This document shows, piece by piece, positions 43,487-53,656 of a DNA stretch of 64,000 bases; the first letter of the stretch is position 1, and each line of letters opens with the position of its first letter. Below the pieces are notes generated by a model. That model was not told the origin of the DNA, ran no database searches, and saw only the letters and a list, made by a program, of their open reading frames with translations. The stretch comes from JBLIRR01 sp049472395 (GTDB taxonomy: Bacteria; SZUA-182; DTGQ01; JBLIRR01). The DNA is taken from contig JBLIRR010000022.1 in the NCBI GenBank assembly GCA_049472395.1, positions 31,048-95,047 on the forward strand. Reading direction: 5' to 3'. Position numbers and translations under genes: made by a program.

Positions 43487-46400
43487 ATTTTAAAACCTGC
43501 TACGTAAAAATTGGGGATTATCTTTTTAAGGTAAATGGAGCGCATCGGTACTTTTCCGGATCTGCCTTCACGGATTTGCCATTGACTGCTCGGATCGATC
43601 TGCGTGGTGAAAAAAAACAGTTTTCTGCCATCTGCAGACCGGTTGCGCATGAGAGCCGGAATCCAGGTGCCATTGATATAGAGACGCTTAAGCCGCAGCT
43701 GAGGGTGCCGGATTTCCTTGCGTTTTAAAGCCATGGTGGGAAGAAAACAGCTGATAATCCCTCTGAAAAAGAAGTATCCCATCATCACATTACTGCGGGT
43801 ATGCTCTACATGGGCATTTTGCCACGTCTGCGGAGCGGCAAAGGTGCGCAATAAGAGATCGTTTTGGGTCTTAGGGTCAAGATCAGTGAAGCTCAAGCCG
43901 CACCGAACCTTGCCGCTGCCCCTTCGATCCTGATAGATTCGACGAACTGCAATGGTAAGTGAATTGTTGTCAAATAATTCAAGGGTTGCCGATGGGGGAA
44001 TGCACACCTCACATTCAGATACGAAGGATGCACCAGTCAAGCTGATATCGTGCAGTGTGCCCTCTAAAAAGAAATCTTTCGCTCTCAGTTTAAACGGCAC
44101 TTGCATGTTTATTCTTTCGCTTTGTCGTTTCTGCGGCCTTTCCCAGGCTACCAGGAGTGCCACAAGCAAATAGATAAGATTGTAAATGGCCCATCCGAGG
44201 TTAAAAAAATAGGCGTCCTTTTCGATGCCGAAATAGTTAAATTCAACGATTCCCTTTACGATTCCGAAAAGAGTAATGGCCGCTGCGATCAGCGTTATCC
44301 AGGAGGATGAAAAGTCAAATTTCCTCTCGTCGGATGTAATGCCTTTGGGCGTTACCTTGAAGGCCAGTGTGCGAGGAAGCACCAATTCGAATATGGAGAG
44401 AAACAGGGGGAAACAGACCGCATTTTCATAGGTCACACCCCAAAACATGCGCGGCCATCGCTGAAGCAGAGCCGATGAGAGTAGCGGCACGCATATCATA
44501 TACGGAATAAGATAGGCCAAAAGGATTGACACATCGGAAAAAATCGGATGCAGGTGAAAGAGCAAATAGTAGAGGGGCGTAATCCAGAAAATGAGTCTGA
44601 TGACGGGAAAGAAAAAGTAGTATAAAGATGCGAAATAGCCAAACCGATGTCGCAGTCCCAACCCTTTTTGAAAAAGCGGATTATTCTTAAAGAAAATCTG
44701 AAGGCAGCCTTGCATCCACCGTTTTCGCTGCACAATATAGGACGCATAATCCTCGGCAGCGAGACCTACGGCCAGATCCTTATCCAAAAATACTGATGTA
44801 TAGCCCTTTGCGTGCAGATGCTGACTGCTGTGGATGTCTTCGGTGATGCTCATCAGCTTGAAACCGTCGATGCATTCCAGAGCCTTCCTTCGAAACATGG
44901 CCCCGCTGCCGACAAAAAAGGCGCCGCTCCAGTTGTCCCTTCCCCCTTGGATACCATGGTTAAACATATCCTGTTCATTGGGAACACGCCGGCTGCTTCG
45001 AAATGCTCTTTGGAAAATGTCCTGGTTATAAAAATGGTGCGGTGTTTGAACGACGCCGACATTCGGGTCACTAAAAAAAGGGACTGTTTCATCAAGAAAA
45101 GAAGAGACCGGAATATGGTCGGTATCAAAGACCACGATCAACTCTCCATTGGTAATGGCTAACGCATTATTCAAATTGCCTGCTTTTGCGTGATGGCGGG
45201 GCCCCTTGATGTAGTTGACGCCATATTTAATTGCCAGATTTTCGATCGATTCACGATGACTGTCGTCAAGTATGAAGATGGCTTTGTTTTGATAATGCAT
45301 CGCGCACGCTGCAACCAATGTTTTTTCAAGAATTTCCATAGATTCCGAATAAATCGGAATATAGACATCCACAGATGGCGCATAGTTGTCAATACCTGTC
45401 CTTTTTTTCTCATTTTTTAGATCAAAGCCGACCTGCACAAAAAGGAGTATCACCGTTGTCAAACAATAGAACTCCGCCAACCAAAGCGTAATGCTTATGA
45501 AGGGACCTATCGTTTCAAGAAAGTTCAGAGTAAAATTGAGCCGCCACCAAAGGTACCTGAAACAGATCGTAAACCCGCAGATAAGAAATGCGATCTTAAT
45601 GAATTTATGAAAGCCCCTCTTTTTAAAATGGAGAAGAAAATATAATAAAATGAACATCAGGGTCAGAACCCAGGGAGAGTGCTGTAAGAATCCCATGGGA
45701 TCAATCGGTTCAATAAAATCGAAAAAAGCCAAATGATTACGAACGATCCTGGCCTCGAAGGCACGGCCGAACCATAGCCAGTTGTGGAGGTAATAGGGAG
45801 TTTCCTTGTCGATTAAAGCATTTTCCCAAAGTCCTTGTAACTTAGTATCATATATCTCTTTGGCCAGGTTGTTGTCTACAGTGATGGCCAGCGAATGAAC
45901 CGTTGCATACAACGGAAGGGCTTCAACTTCAGATTTCGCGTGGCCCTCTGAGGTATATCGATCCAATAGCTTCCCATACTCTTTCCATTGGGATTGAAAA
46001 AAAGCTAGCATGGCTTTTCTCAGTGCGCTGTTGTTTCTGCCATGCCATTGATAATCCAAGGCGATACGCCAATAGAGAGGAAAGGCATCATAACTGAATA
46101 GGCGATGCTCTCTGTCGGTAAACTTTTTGATAAAAAATTGGCCCGAATCCTTGTTTATAAAAATAACCTGGGGCGGCAAAGCCAAGCCTTGATCAAAAAA
46201 GAGCCATTCCAAAATCTTATATGATGAATCGACCAACGCTTCCCATGGATAGCGATGATCCACTTGTGCAAAAAGCTCGTAGGCATAGGGAGCGAGATAC
46301 CCAACGTGGATGGCGGGGTATTTTTCCTTAGGTGCCCAGTCGCCAGCGGTCAGAAAATATGTAGTATTGATTTTAATAACTTCCTTGTGCCAAATATCGT

Positions 46401-46875
46401 TCATGATCTTAAGGGCGTCATCCCGATAGTGGGCAATGGAAAATTTCTTCCACGCCAGTAAAAGCGCCAGTGCGATGTCGGTATCCGCATCGGCTGCTGA
46501 ATTGTTGTCGTGTTTCCATTTCCACGCACACAGGTGGTCACCCCTTACCATCAAATTGTTTTTTATCCATTGATATACCTGCTTAAATGTTGGATGGTCA
46601 TTGGCCCACACCGCGCGAAGCATAGCATAGCTCTGACCTTCGGAGGTGGTGATGCCGTTTTCATCCCAACTGATCACACGACCCTCTTTTATATAGGTGT
46701 ACTTATAGAAATTCCATAATTCATGAAGGCTATTCAGCTGTTGCAGAGAATGGTCGTGTGCACAGGCAACTGTAATGACATTTGTAGAAAGGATGACAAA
46801 AAAGAGGAGCTCCAAAACCATTATCCTGCGACGTATGGATGGAAAAAGAGATACGGTCATATATGTCATGCTCAC
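43471..46875 (-). CDS. bcsA: GH8 endoglucanase - cellulose synthase - PilZ fusion
   Basis: A 1134-residue protein. A hydrophobic N-terminus exports a glycoside hydrolase family 8 domain (about 45-400; catalytic region SEGQSYAM near 78, DADTDIALAL near 130), as in BcsZ. Transmembrane segments (about 415-500) lead to a GT2 synthase with DDS near 537, DTDH near 583, TED near 678 and QRKRW near 718, then more membrane helices. A PilZ domain (about 915-1010) has RQSER and DISLTG, intact for c-di-GMP. No separate bcsB or bcsZ gene lies here. The product is probably a beta-1,4-glucan or a related polymer. Confidence 0.8.
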   Translation of the reverse strand: MSMTYMTVSLFPSIRRRIMVLELLFFVILSTNVITVACAHDHSLQQLNSLHELWNFYKYTYIKEGRVISWDENGITTSEGQSYAMLRAVWANDHPTFKQVYQWIKNNLMVRGDHLCAWKWKHDNNSAADADTDIALALLLAWKKFSIAHYRDDALKIMNDIWHKEVIKINTTYFLTAGDWAPKEKYPAIHVGYLAPYAYELFAQVDHRYPWEALVDSSYKILEWLFFDQGLALPPQVIFINKDSGQFFIKKFTDREHRLFSYDAFPLYWRIALDYQWHGRNNSALRKAMLAFFQSQWKEYGKLLDRYTSEGHAKSEVEALPLYATVHSLAITVDNNLAKEIYDTKLQGLWENALIDKETPYYLHNWLWFGRAFEARIVRNHLAFFDFIEPIDPMGFLQHSPWVLTLMFILLYFLLHFKKRGFHKFIKIAFLICGFTICFRYLWWRLNFTLNFLETIGPFISITLWLAEFYCLTTVILLFVQVGFDLKNEKKRTGIDNYAPSVDVYIPIYSESMEILEKTLVAACAMHYQNKAIFILDDSHRESIENLAIKYGVNYIKGPRHHAKAGNLNNALAITNGELIVVFDTDHIPVSSFLDETVPFFSDPNVGVVQTPHHFYNQDIFQRAFRSSRRVPNEQDMFNHGIQGGRDNWSGAFFVGSGAMFRRKALECIDGFKLMSITEDIHSSQHLHAKGYTSVFLDKDLAVGLAAEDYASYIVQRKRWMQGCLQIFFKNNPLFQKGLGLRHRFGYFASLYYFFFPVIRLIFWITPLYYLLFHLHPIFSDVSILLAYLIPYMICVPLLSSALLQRWPRMFWGVTYENAVCFPLFLSIFELVLPRTLAFKVTPKGITSDERKFDFSSSWITLIAAAITLFGIVKGIVEFNYFGIEKDAYFFNLGWAIYNLIYLLVALLVAWERPQKRQSERINMQVPFKLRAKDFFLEGTLHDISLTGASFVSECEVCIPPSATLELFDNNSLTIAVRRIYQDRRGSGKVRCGLSFTDLDPKTQNDLLLRTFAAPQTWQNAHVEHTRSNVMMGYFFFRGIISCFLPTMALKRKEIRHPQLRLKRLYINGTWIPALMRNRSADGRKLFFFTTQIDPSSQWQIREGRSGKVPMRSIYLKKIIPNFYVAGFKICESL

Positions 46876-46925
46876 CCCTATAGAAGATCGCTTCTCACAT
46901 TCAAAAGCACATCTTTATCATTTTA

Positions 46926-48401
46926 TCAGGCTATCAGTTTCAAGGCTTCAGTGACCGGATGCATACTTGCAGGTCGCTTGTCCGGGTCCTTAGCCAACAT
47001 TTGTACTACTAAACAGTTAAGTTGTTCAGGGATGTGCTCATTAAGCGCCGACAATTGTGGGGGGTCCCTTGTAAGCTTTTGGGCAATGACACCTTCAAGG
47101 TCTCCTTCGAAGGGAAAATGACCTGTCAGCATCCTAAATAACATTACGCCCAATGCATAGATGTCTGAGCGAGCATCCGAATCTTTGCCAGCTGCTTGTT
47201 CCGGACTCATATAGGCAGGAGAACCCAACATGGAGCCTTCTTGAGTATGGATACTGGACTGAGTGAGTTTGGCAAGACCAAAATCTGTTATTTTAACTGA
47301 CCCCTCGTGGGTCAAGAGAACGTTTGCAGGTTTGAAATCGCGATGAATAACACCTTGCTCATGAGCATAATCCAATGCTTCTGCCAATTGACCACCTATT
47401 CTCACTATCTCGCCAATTGAAAAGAGGCCAGAATCCTTTAGGTTCTTTTCTAAATCTTCGCCTTTCACAAGTTCCATAACCATCCAGGCTTGTTCTCCAT
47501 CCTGCACAAAGTCATACACCTGAACAATATGAGGATGGCACAGGCGTGCCAGCGCTCTGGCTTCCTGCCGAAAGCGCTCGATGAGTCGATGATCATGGCT
47601 TAAGTAGACCGGAATTTGCTTGAAGGCCACATCACGTGCGAGCACACGGTCATGGGCACGATAGACGATACCCATAGCGCCTCGTCCGAGTTCCTCTCTA
47701 ATCAAATAACGCCCCTCGGGACCGACAGCCACACTCTCGAGATCCTCTTTCCGGATTGTTTGTATTGTCTGATCTGCATTAATCTTCGGCTTAATGTTCC
47801 GGACTGCCTCAGTTACGTTTCCTGGTTTTGCAGTTACTCTGTTTCTGCACTCGCTTATCTGGATGAGCCGCTCATCCAATGCCTTGAGCTTACTTTTAAG
47901 GACAGATTCATACCTCGGATCAGTGGCGAGGGAAATCGCTAAATTATAGTGTACTATGCTCGCCGATGGCTTAGTCTCGACCAGTGCATCAGCCTCATTT
48001 TCATGTTTCCTGGCCATCGCATATGTCTTATCAATAGCCGAGGGAATGTGCAACAATAAAAGATAGAGGACAAGAGACCCTGAGCCTGCCCATAAGAGGA
48101 TGCGAACCAGGTTTTGGAGATTCTTAAGACGTGGATCAGGCTTAGTGTGCTTAATTAATCCTAATATATTTGTGGTAATGATCGGCGGATAGAGTTTCTT
48201 AAGCTGGATGTCCACAGCAGAGGGAACCACGCGTGGCATGGTGAGAATCGCAAGAACCAACACAATTTGAGCCCAGTGAGCACTCAGAAGCCAACAACGA
48301 ACAACGTAAGGTTTTCTCCTAAGTCTTGGTGCAAGCGCAATAGCATATCCTGTTTTCGTCATTAAGGGTTGGATAACCTTAATCACTTTTTTCATACCCA
48401 T
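46926..48401 (-). CDS. Membrane-anchored Ser/Thr protein kinase
   Basis: A 491-residue protein. The N-terminal 125 residues hold two transmembrane segments (about 40-58 and 105-122), then a helical segment (about 130-190). The C-terminal kinase domain (from about 225) has GRGAMGIVYRA, the catalytic Lys in VAFKQI, HRDFKPANV near 354, DFG near 373 and SPAYMSPEQA. All key residues are present. The topology (membrane domain first, kinase last) is the reverse of the common PknB type. It lies between the Hsp70 gene (63 nt) and the synthase gene (50 nt), so it may control the cellulose locus (inference). Confidence 0.85.
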   Translation of the reverse strand: MGMKKVIKVIQPLMTKTGYAIALAPRLRRKPYVVRCWLLSAHWAQIVLVLAILTMPRVVPSAVDIQLKKLYPPIITTNILGLIKHTKPDPRLKNLQNLVRILLWAGSGSLVLYLLLLHIPSAIDKTYAMARKHENEADALVETKPSASIVHYNLAISLATDPRYESVLKSKLKALDERLIQISECRNRVTAKPGNVTEAVRNIKPKINADQTIQTIRKEDLESVAVGPEGRYLIREELGRGAMGIVYRAHDRVLARDVAFKQIPVYLSHDHRLIERFRQEARALARLCHPHIVQVYDFVQDGEQAWMVMELVKGEDLEKNLKDSGLFSIGEIVRIGGQLAEALDYAHEQGVIHRDFKPANVLLTHEGSVKITDFGLAKLTQSSIHTQEGSMLGSPAYMSPEQAAGKDSDARSDIYALGVMLFRMLTGHFPFEGDLEGVIAQKLTRDPPQLSALNEHIPEQLNCLVVQMLAKDPDKRPASMHPVTEALKLIA

Positions 48402-48464
48402 TATTGCACCTACTAAAGTATGTTTTCCGATAATTATCCGGTCATTTTCTTTTTAAAAAGGCAT

Positions 48465-50021
48465 TTATGCTGCAACTTTCTCATTAATCATGTTAAGAAA
48501 TTCTTTTTTGTGATCTTCCCTTCGGCCTTTTCTCTTTATTAAGGATATTTCAGAACCGGTATTTATGTCTTTTGCTACAATCGTCAGGTCCCTGCTTTTA
48601 TCAAAAGAAAAGGACACTTCTATCCGAGGTTCCCCTGCTGGTGCGTGCTCAATATTATCTAAATAGAAGGAGCCAAAGAACTCATTATTATCAACACACG
48701 CTTCATCTTCGCCCTCAAAAATAGCTATGCACACAGCCCTTTGAAAATCATAGCTTGTGGTAAATAATTTTGCCTTTGAAATAGGATATCTATCATTTTT
48801 TACCAAAATCTTTTCAAACTCCTTCCCAATTACTTCAATGCCTAATGAATGAGATATTATATCTAATACGGTAATTGCGTCACGTTCATCATCAGCTATT
48901 AATGCGGCGCCCATTACCACCAATCTTTCAAGAGGCTTATCAGAATAAGGATCTTTCTTAAATAAATTCTTGACATAGGATTGAATACAAGGTATATACG
49001 CTGTCCCTCCTACTAAAATAACCTTGTCAATTTCCGATGGTGTCATGGATGCCTCTTCCAAACATCTTTCCATTATATTTTTAATCTTATCGAATAATTG
49101 GCTTGATTCCTCTTCAAACTTTTGTCTCGTTAGAGGCATTGTAAAATTATAATTCTTACCCTTATAAGTTAATAAATTAGGAATCTCAATTTCCACTTTT
49201 TCGCTTTCACTGAGCTCAATCTTTTTGTTTTCAACTTCAAGTATTAATCTCTGTTTGGCTCGGCTAAATTCCTCCTTTGAAAGCTCGCATTGCTCAGCAC
49301 TCGATAAATCAAGTCCTAAAGATTCTTTGATTTCTCTTACGCACATATTTAAAAGAATCTGGTCAAAATCATCGCCACCAAGCCTTTTGTCTCCATCAAT
49401 AGCTATAGTTTTGAAGCTATTTCCTTGCACCTCTAAAATAGAAACATCAAAAGTTCCGCCACCGATATCCACAACAAAAAGTTTCTGATCCGTATTATCA
49501 TCAAAACCATACGCAATGGCTGCGGCAACAGGTTCAGTAATAATTTGTTTTACCTCAAAACCTGCCATCTCTGCTGCTTTTTTTGTCTCGCCAATTTGAT
49601 TTGAGCTAAAATAAGCAGGAACAGTTATAACCGCTGTAATTTTTTCCTGTGTATTATATTTGCTCTCAGCTTCTTCTCTAATAGCAGTTAGAATTTCAGC
49701 CGCAACGTCGGTCGCCGTAAATTTCCTCTTATCAATCTTCCAAATTTTTTCAAAATCCCCCATATAAATCTTTGATGATTTTATAAAATTTTCAGGGTAA
49801 AGTACGGATATTCTTTTTGCTTTCTCCCCTATTGTTAGTTGCCCATCTTGCCACAGAATTGTTGAAGGCAAAAGATGTTTTCCACCTTTATATTTTAAAT
49901 ACTCAAACTTTCCATTTACTAATGTTGCGCACGCTGAATTCGTGGTGCCTAAATCTATTCCAACTTTTAATTCCCCCATGATCTGATCTCCCTTTACTTT
50001 CTTGCTTTTAAATCCAAACAT
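48465..50021 (-). CDS. Short Hsp70 (DnaK-like) chaperone
   Basis: A 518-residue protein with Hsp70 nucleotide-binding signatures: VGIDLGTTNSA, VVDIGGGTFDVS and VILVGGTAYIP. The substrate-binding beta domain follows, but the C-terminal lid is short, so it is smaller than DnaK (about 630). ATG 50021 has AAAGGAG upstream; ATG 49979 (before GELKVGIDLG) with AAAGGGAG is also possible. No dnaJ or grpE lies near. Its place before the kinase and cellulose genes suggests a specialised rather than housekeeping role. Confidence 0.85.
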   Translation of the reverse strand: MFGFKSKKVKGDQIMGELKVGIDLGTTNSACATLVNGKFEYLKYKGGKHLLPSTILWQDGQLTIGEKAKRISVLYPENFIKSSKIYMGDFEKIWKIDKRKFTATDVAAEILTAIREEAESKYNTQEKITAVITVPAYFSSNQIGETKKAAEMAGFEVKQIITEPVAAAIAYGFDDNTDQKLFVVDIGGGTFDVSILEVQGNSFKTIAIDGDKRLGGDDFDQILLNMCVREIKESLGLDLSSAEQCELSKEEFSRAKQRLILEVENKKIELSESEKVEIEIPNLLTYKGKNYNFTMPLTRQKFEEESSQLFDKIKNIMERCLEEASMTPSEIDKVILVGGTAYIPCIQSYVKNLFKKDPYSDKPLERLVVMGAALIADDERDAITVLDIISHSLGIEVIGKEFEKILVKNDRYPISKAKLFTTSYDFQRAVCIAIFEGEDEACVDNNEFFGSFYLDNIEHAPAGEPRIEVSFSFDKSRDLTIVAKDINTGSEISLIKRKGRREDHKKEFLNMINEKVAA

Positions 50022-50284
50022 AACCCTATTTCTCCTTTAAATTAAGTTAATAATCTAATCTAACAACTTTTCGGCATAAATCCCTGCCATGGCCACCTAA
50101 TTTTTCCACATCTTCTTTTAATGGGATCAAAACTTTATGCTGATTTTGGCTACCCGATGTTATTTTTTCCATATCCGATATTATTAATATAATAACTTTA
50201 TTGTATTGAAAATATAAATTAGCATATTATTTCAGAATTTTATCCTTATTGAATTGTAAACTTAATAAAAAAGGGGAATTGAGT

Positions 50285-50695
50285 GTGAAATTTTTAAATA
50301 TTGCGTGTGCATGTATTCTATGCGTGAGTTTTATAGCCGGGTGTAAAGCTGTTCATAGCGTAGGTGTGAACGTTAACTTACCTTATTATGAAACGAAGGA
50401 AGTCAAACACAAAAGAAAAGGTCCCCCTCCACATGCGCCGGCACATGGATATCGCCATAAAAATAAAGATGGTGTAATACTCCAATTTGATAATAATGTT
50501 GGTGCCTATATTGTAATTAAGATGCCAGGTATTTATTTCTACAACGGCTTTTATATGAGAATAACAGATGACCATTGGGAAATAAGAGCCAATTTCCATG
50601 AGCCTTGGCGGCGAGAAGCGAGAGGAGAAGTCCCGGACAAGTTAAAAAAAGCAAAAGGACATGGGAAAGGGAAGAAGAAAAAAAAGAAGAAGTAA
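50285..50695 (+). CDS. Small lipoprotein with lysine-rich C-terminus
   Basis: A 136-residue protein from GTG 50285, with GGGG 8 nt upstream. Lipobox FIAGC. The central part has the pattern GPPPHAPAHGYRHK, which I have seen in uncharacterised bacterial lipoproteins, then a beta-rich part with GIYFYNGFYMR. The C-terminus is an extreme Lys/Gly tail. Function unknown. Confidence 0.6.
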   Translation: MKFLNIACACILCVSFIAGCKAVHSVGVNVNLPYYETKEVKHKRKGPPPHAPAHGYRHKNKDGVILQFDNNVGAYIVIKMPGIYFYNGFYMRITDDHWEIRANFHEPWRREARGEVPDKLKKAKGHGKGKKKKKKK

Positions 50696-50928
50696 CTATT
50701 CATTTCTTAAAACTATCAGCTCATATGGTTTTTTAATAAAATTATCGAGGAAAATACCGCTCAGTGCCTTTAATATGGTTGGTATTGTGCCAATAATGTG
50801 TTAGATTATTCCATTATCAAAGATAATGAACTAAAGCAGCTGTGTCTTTCAACTCAGATAAATGCCTTACAAAACAAGATCGATCTCTTGCCTGACAGGT
50901 TAGCTTCACATTTTTATCTTGGCAATCT

Positions 50929-52575
50929 TTACACTCTAAAATGTGAGCATCCGAGTATCGCCTTAATATCCTCTTCAGGGGTTTTAATCGGGATGATATT
51001 AAACTTTTCTATGAGTATATTAAGCACATTTTGTGAAACAAAAGCCGGCAGACTCGGCCCAAGCCGGATATTCTTTATCCCTAAGTATAAAAGCGTTAAA
51101 AGAATGGCAACTGCTTTCTGCTCATACCAGGACAAAACCATTGACAGGGGGAGTTCATTTACCTCGCAATTGAATGCCTTGGCCAAAGCCACTGCTATCA
51201 GGATAGCCGAGTAAGCATCGTTACACTGGCCGATATCAATAAGCCTTGGCAGATCGCCAATAGCCCCAAGTTCTTTATCGAAGAACCTGAATTTCCCGCA
51301 GGCAAGAGTAAGGACAATACAATCATCCGGGACTTGCTCTACGAATTTAGTATAGTAATTACGGCCTGGCTTCGCACCATCGCAGCCTGCCACAAGAAAG
51401 AAATGCCGTATTTTCTTATCCTTTACCCCTTCAATTATCTTATCCGCAACAGACAAGACAGCATTATGGCCGAAGCCGACCATTACAGACCTGCCGTTTT
51501 TGTCTTCCTGAAAGCCTGACATAGAGAGAGCCTTTTCTATTACAGGGGTAAAATCATTATTCTCTATATGGGATACTCCCGGCCATCCGACCTGGCCGCA
51601 GGTAAAAATATTTTCCTTATAGGAATCTTTTGGCTTTTGAATGCAGTTTGTAGTCATGACAATAGCACCGGGAAAATCAGCAAATTCCCTTGTCTGGTTC
51701 TGCCATGCTGTACCATAGTGGCCATAAAAGTGTGGATATTTCTTTAATTCGGGATAACCATGAGCCGGCAGCATTTCACCATGTGTATACACATAGATCT
51801 CCTTGTCCTCGCTCTGTTTAAGAATTAATTCCAGGTCTTTAAGGTCATGACCTGATACGAGGATAGCCTTGCCTCTTTTGCTGCCCAGAAGAACAGCGGT
51901 AGGAACAGGATTACCATAGGCTGAAGTATTGGCAGTATCAAGAAGTTCCATAGTGCGGAGGTTAACTTCGCCGCATTTTAAAACCATCTTAAGTAAGTCA
52001 TCGACAGTCAGATCCCTCTTGACCATAGCAACAAAAGCCTCATGAATAAAGGAATACACTGCGTCATCTTCCTGGCCGAGGATCTGTGCATGATCCGCAT
52101 AAGCAGCTATGCCCTTTATCCCATATTTCAGGGTTTCTCTCAATGAAAGTATATCAGGATCAATATCCGAATCTGCTTTCACGCCGACTGTTTCTCCCTG
52201 TTTCACCATCTCCCGGAAAGAAGCTGCCGGCTTATAATTTGCCTCAGGTTCGGGAAAAGCAATATTACCACCTGCTGCCTTTATTTTTTCCTTGAGCATG
52301 TTTCTCAGCTCAACACAATGGTTTATAAGACCTACAAACCGCTCTGCATCAAAATCAACATTTGTGAGTGTGGAAAATACCGCTTTACAGGTAAAGACAT
52401 ATACTTCCTTATTATTGATGCCATGCTTGCGGCCTTCAACTGCATACAGTGCTAATCCTTTTAGGGTATGAATAAGTAAGTCTTGTAATGCCGCTACATC
52501 CGGCTGCTTGCCGCAGACTCCTACCTGCGTGCACCCTTCCCCTTTTGCTGTCTGTTCGCATTGATAACAAAACAT
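50929..52575 (-). CDS. hcp: Hybrid cluster protein (class I), hydroxylamine reductase / NO reductase
   Basis: A 548-residue protein. The N-terminal C3-x2-C6-x8-C15-x5-C21 pattern binds the cubane [4Fe-4S] cluster and marks class I. The hybrid Fe-S-O cluster ligands are visible: SGHDL, THGEMLPAHGY, MTTNCIQ, VAGCDG, TLACGKFRF, GQCNDAYSA and SWYEQKAV. The protein reduces NO or hydroxylamine in anaerobes and protects against nitrosative stress. It is transcribed divergently from an HcpR-like regulator with a perfect palindrome between the two. Confidence 0.95.
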   Translation of the reverse strand: MFCYQCEQTAKGEGCTQVGVCGKQPDVAALQDLLIHTLKGLALYAVEGRKHGINNKEVYVFTCKAVFSTLTNVDFDAERFVGLINHCVELRNMLKEKIKAAGGNIAFPEPEANYKPAASFREMVKQGETVGVKADSDIDPDILSLRETLKYGIKGIAAYADHAQILGQEDDAVYSFIHEAFVAMVKRDLTVDDLLKMVLKCGEVNLRTMELLDTANTSAYGNPVPTAVLLGSKRGKAILVSGHDLKDLELILKQSEDKEIYVYTHGEMLPAHGYPELKKYPHFYGHYGTAWQNQTREFADFPGAIVMTTNCIQKPKDSYKENIFTCGQVGWPGVSHIENNDFTPVIEKALSMSGFQEDKNGRSVMVGFGHNAVLSVADKIIEGVKDKKIRHFFLVAGCDGAKPGRNYYTKFVEQVPDDCIVLTLACGKFRFFDKELGAIGDLPRLIDIGQCNDAYSAILIAVALAKAFNCEVNELPLSMVLSWYEQKAVAILLTLLYLGIKNIRLGPSLPAFVSQNVLNILIEKFNIIPIKTPEEDIKAILGCSHFRV

Positions 52576-52796
52576 TTTCTCTCCTCCCTGCCTATGAAGA
52601 TAGGCTTAAATTATATTATTCTTATAATTATTAATAGAATATTTATTCTTTACTGTTTTTAGGTTCAGTAATAAGGTATGTTTTTGCAAAAAATTCCCTC
52701 CTCTTTTTATCATAGGTGACAGAATTTTACTCTAGCATTAATCTCTTTTGTAAAATGTTTCTGTATATAGTATATTTATATCCATTGGTTATGGCA

Positions 52797-52810
52797 TTGA
52801 CTTAAGTCAA
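52797..52810. promoter_or_regulatory. HcpR/Crp-type operator palindrome
   Basis: TTGACTTAAGTCAA is a perfect 14-bp palindrome, matching the TTGAC-N4-GTCAA type of site described for HcpR. It lies 26 nt before the regulator start and about 220 nt before hcp, in the divergent region, so it could control the regulator gene and possibly hcp. Confidence 0.7.
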
Positions 52811-52836
52811 GAAATGATTGGTTAGCAAAAAGATTT

Positions 52837-53517
52837 ATGGAAATAATCGATTATCTTTCAGACATCCCGCTTTTTAATGGTCTCCACCGGGAACATCTGA
52901 AAAATCTCTCATCGATCTTAATCAAAAAGACCTTCAAGCCAGGAGAGGTAATATTTCTTGAAAAAAGTGAAAGCATAGGTTTTTATATAATTGTTTCAGG
53001 CAGGGTAAAAATCTATAAGTTGTCTTCAGACGGGAAGGAACAGATCCTTCAATTTTTTAACTCCGGAAATCCAATTGGGGAAGTCTCTGTTTTCACCGGT
53101 GAACCTTTCCCTGCAAATGCAGAGGCAGTAGAGCCGAGCACGCTTCTTTTCTGCCCGCGTTATTCATTTATCAGCCTTATTAAGAATGATCCTACTTTAT
53201 CCCTTAATATGCTTGGCATCTTATCCCAGCGTCTTCAGAAGTTCGCCGGACTAATTGAAGACCTTTCCCTGAAAGAGGTATCGGGCAGGCTGGCTGCATA
53301 TCTTCTCTATCGAAGCAAAAACAAAAACCATATCAACCTTGATGTTTCTAAAAGCCAGCTTGCAAGCATGATAGGCACTATTCCCGAAACACTCTCGCGC
53401 ATTCTAAGAAAAATGACAAAACATGCACTGATTAAGACCGGGAGTACACGGCTTATCGAGATATTGGATAGAAAAGGACTGCAGGAGCTGGCTATAGGAG
53501 AGAGACGTTTGGAATGA
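52837..53517 (+). CDS. hcpR: Crp/Fnr-family regulator, probable HcpR
   Basis: A 226-residue protein. The N-terminal cyclic-nucleotide-like beta barrel (about 10-130) has FKPGEVIFLEKSES and NPIGEVSVFTGEPFPANAEAVE. The C-terminal winged helix (about 165-215) has the recognition segment ASMIGTIPETLSRILRKM. It lacks the Fnr cluster of Cys. Its position divergent from hcp and next to the palindrome supports HcpR, which activates hcp under nitrosative stress. The symbol rests on that context. Confidence 0.75.
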   Translation: MEIIDYLSDIPLFNGLHREHLKNLSSILIKKTFKPGEVIFLEKSESIGFYIIVSGRVKIYKLSSDGKEQILQFFNSGNPIGEVSVFTGEPFPANAEAVEPSTLLFCPRYSFISLIKNDPTLSLNMLGILSQRLQKFAGLIEDLSLKEVSGRLAAYLLYRSKNKNHINLDVSKSQLASMIGTIPETLSRILRKMTKHALIKTGSTRLIEILDRKGLQELAIGERRLE

Positions 53518-53656
53518 ATCTTCTAAATCATTCTTTTGCCTGAAAGGGCAGATGCTCTGTGCCTTCTCCAACCGCCTGAGCAACCTTTTCATGACCCTGT
53601 TCTAATAAGGTTAAGTTTGGCATAATGTAAACTCTAATTATACCCCAATTAAACAA

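Noticed and set aside
50798..51214. 138-codon plus-strand frame
   Set aside because: Mostly antisense to the 3' end of hcp, which is certain.
53528..53623. 31-codon minus-strand frame with a TATAAT-like box upstream
   Set aside because: No ribosome-binding site and no recognisable protein; may be a remnant, not supported.
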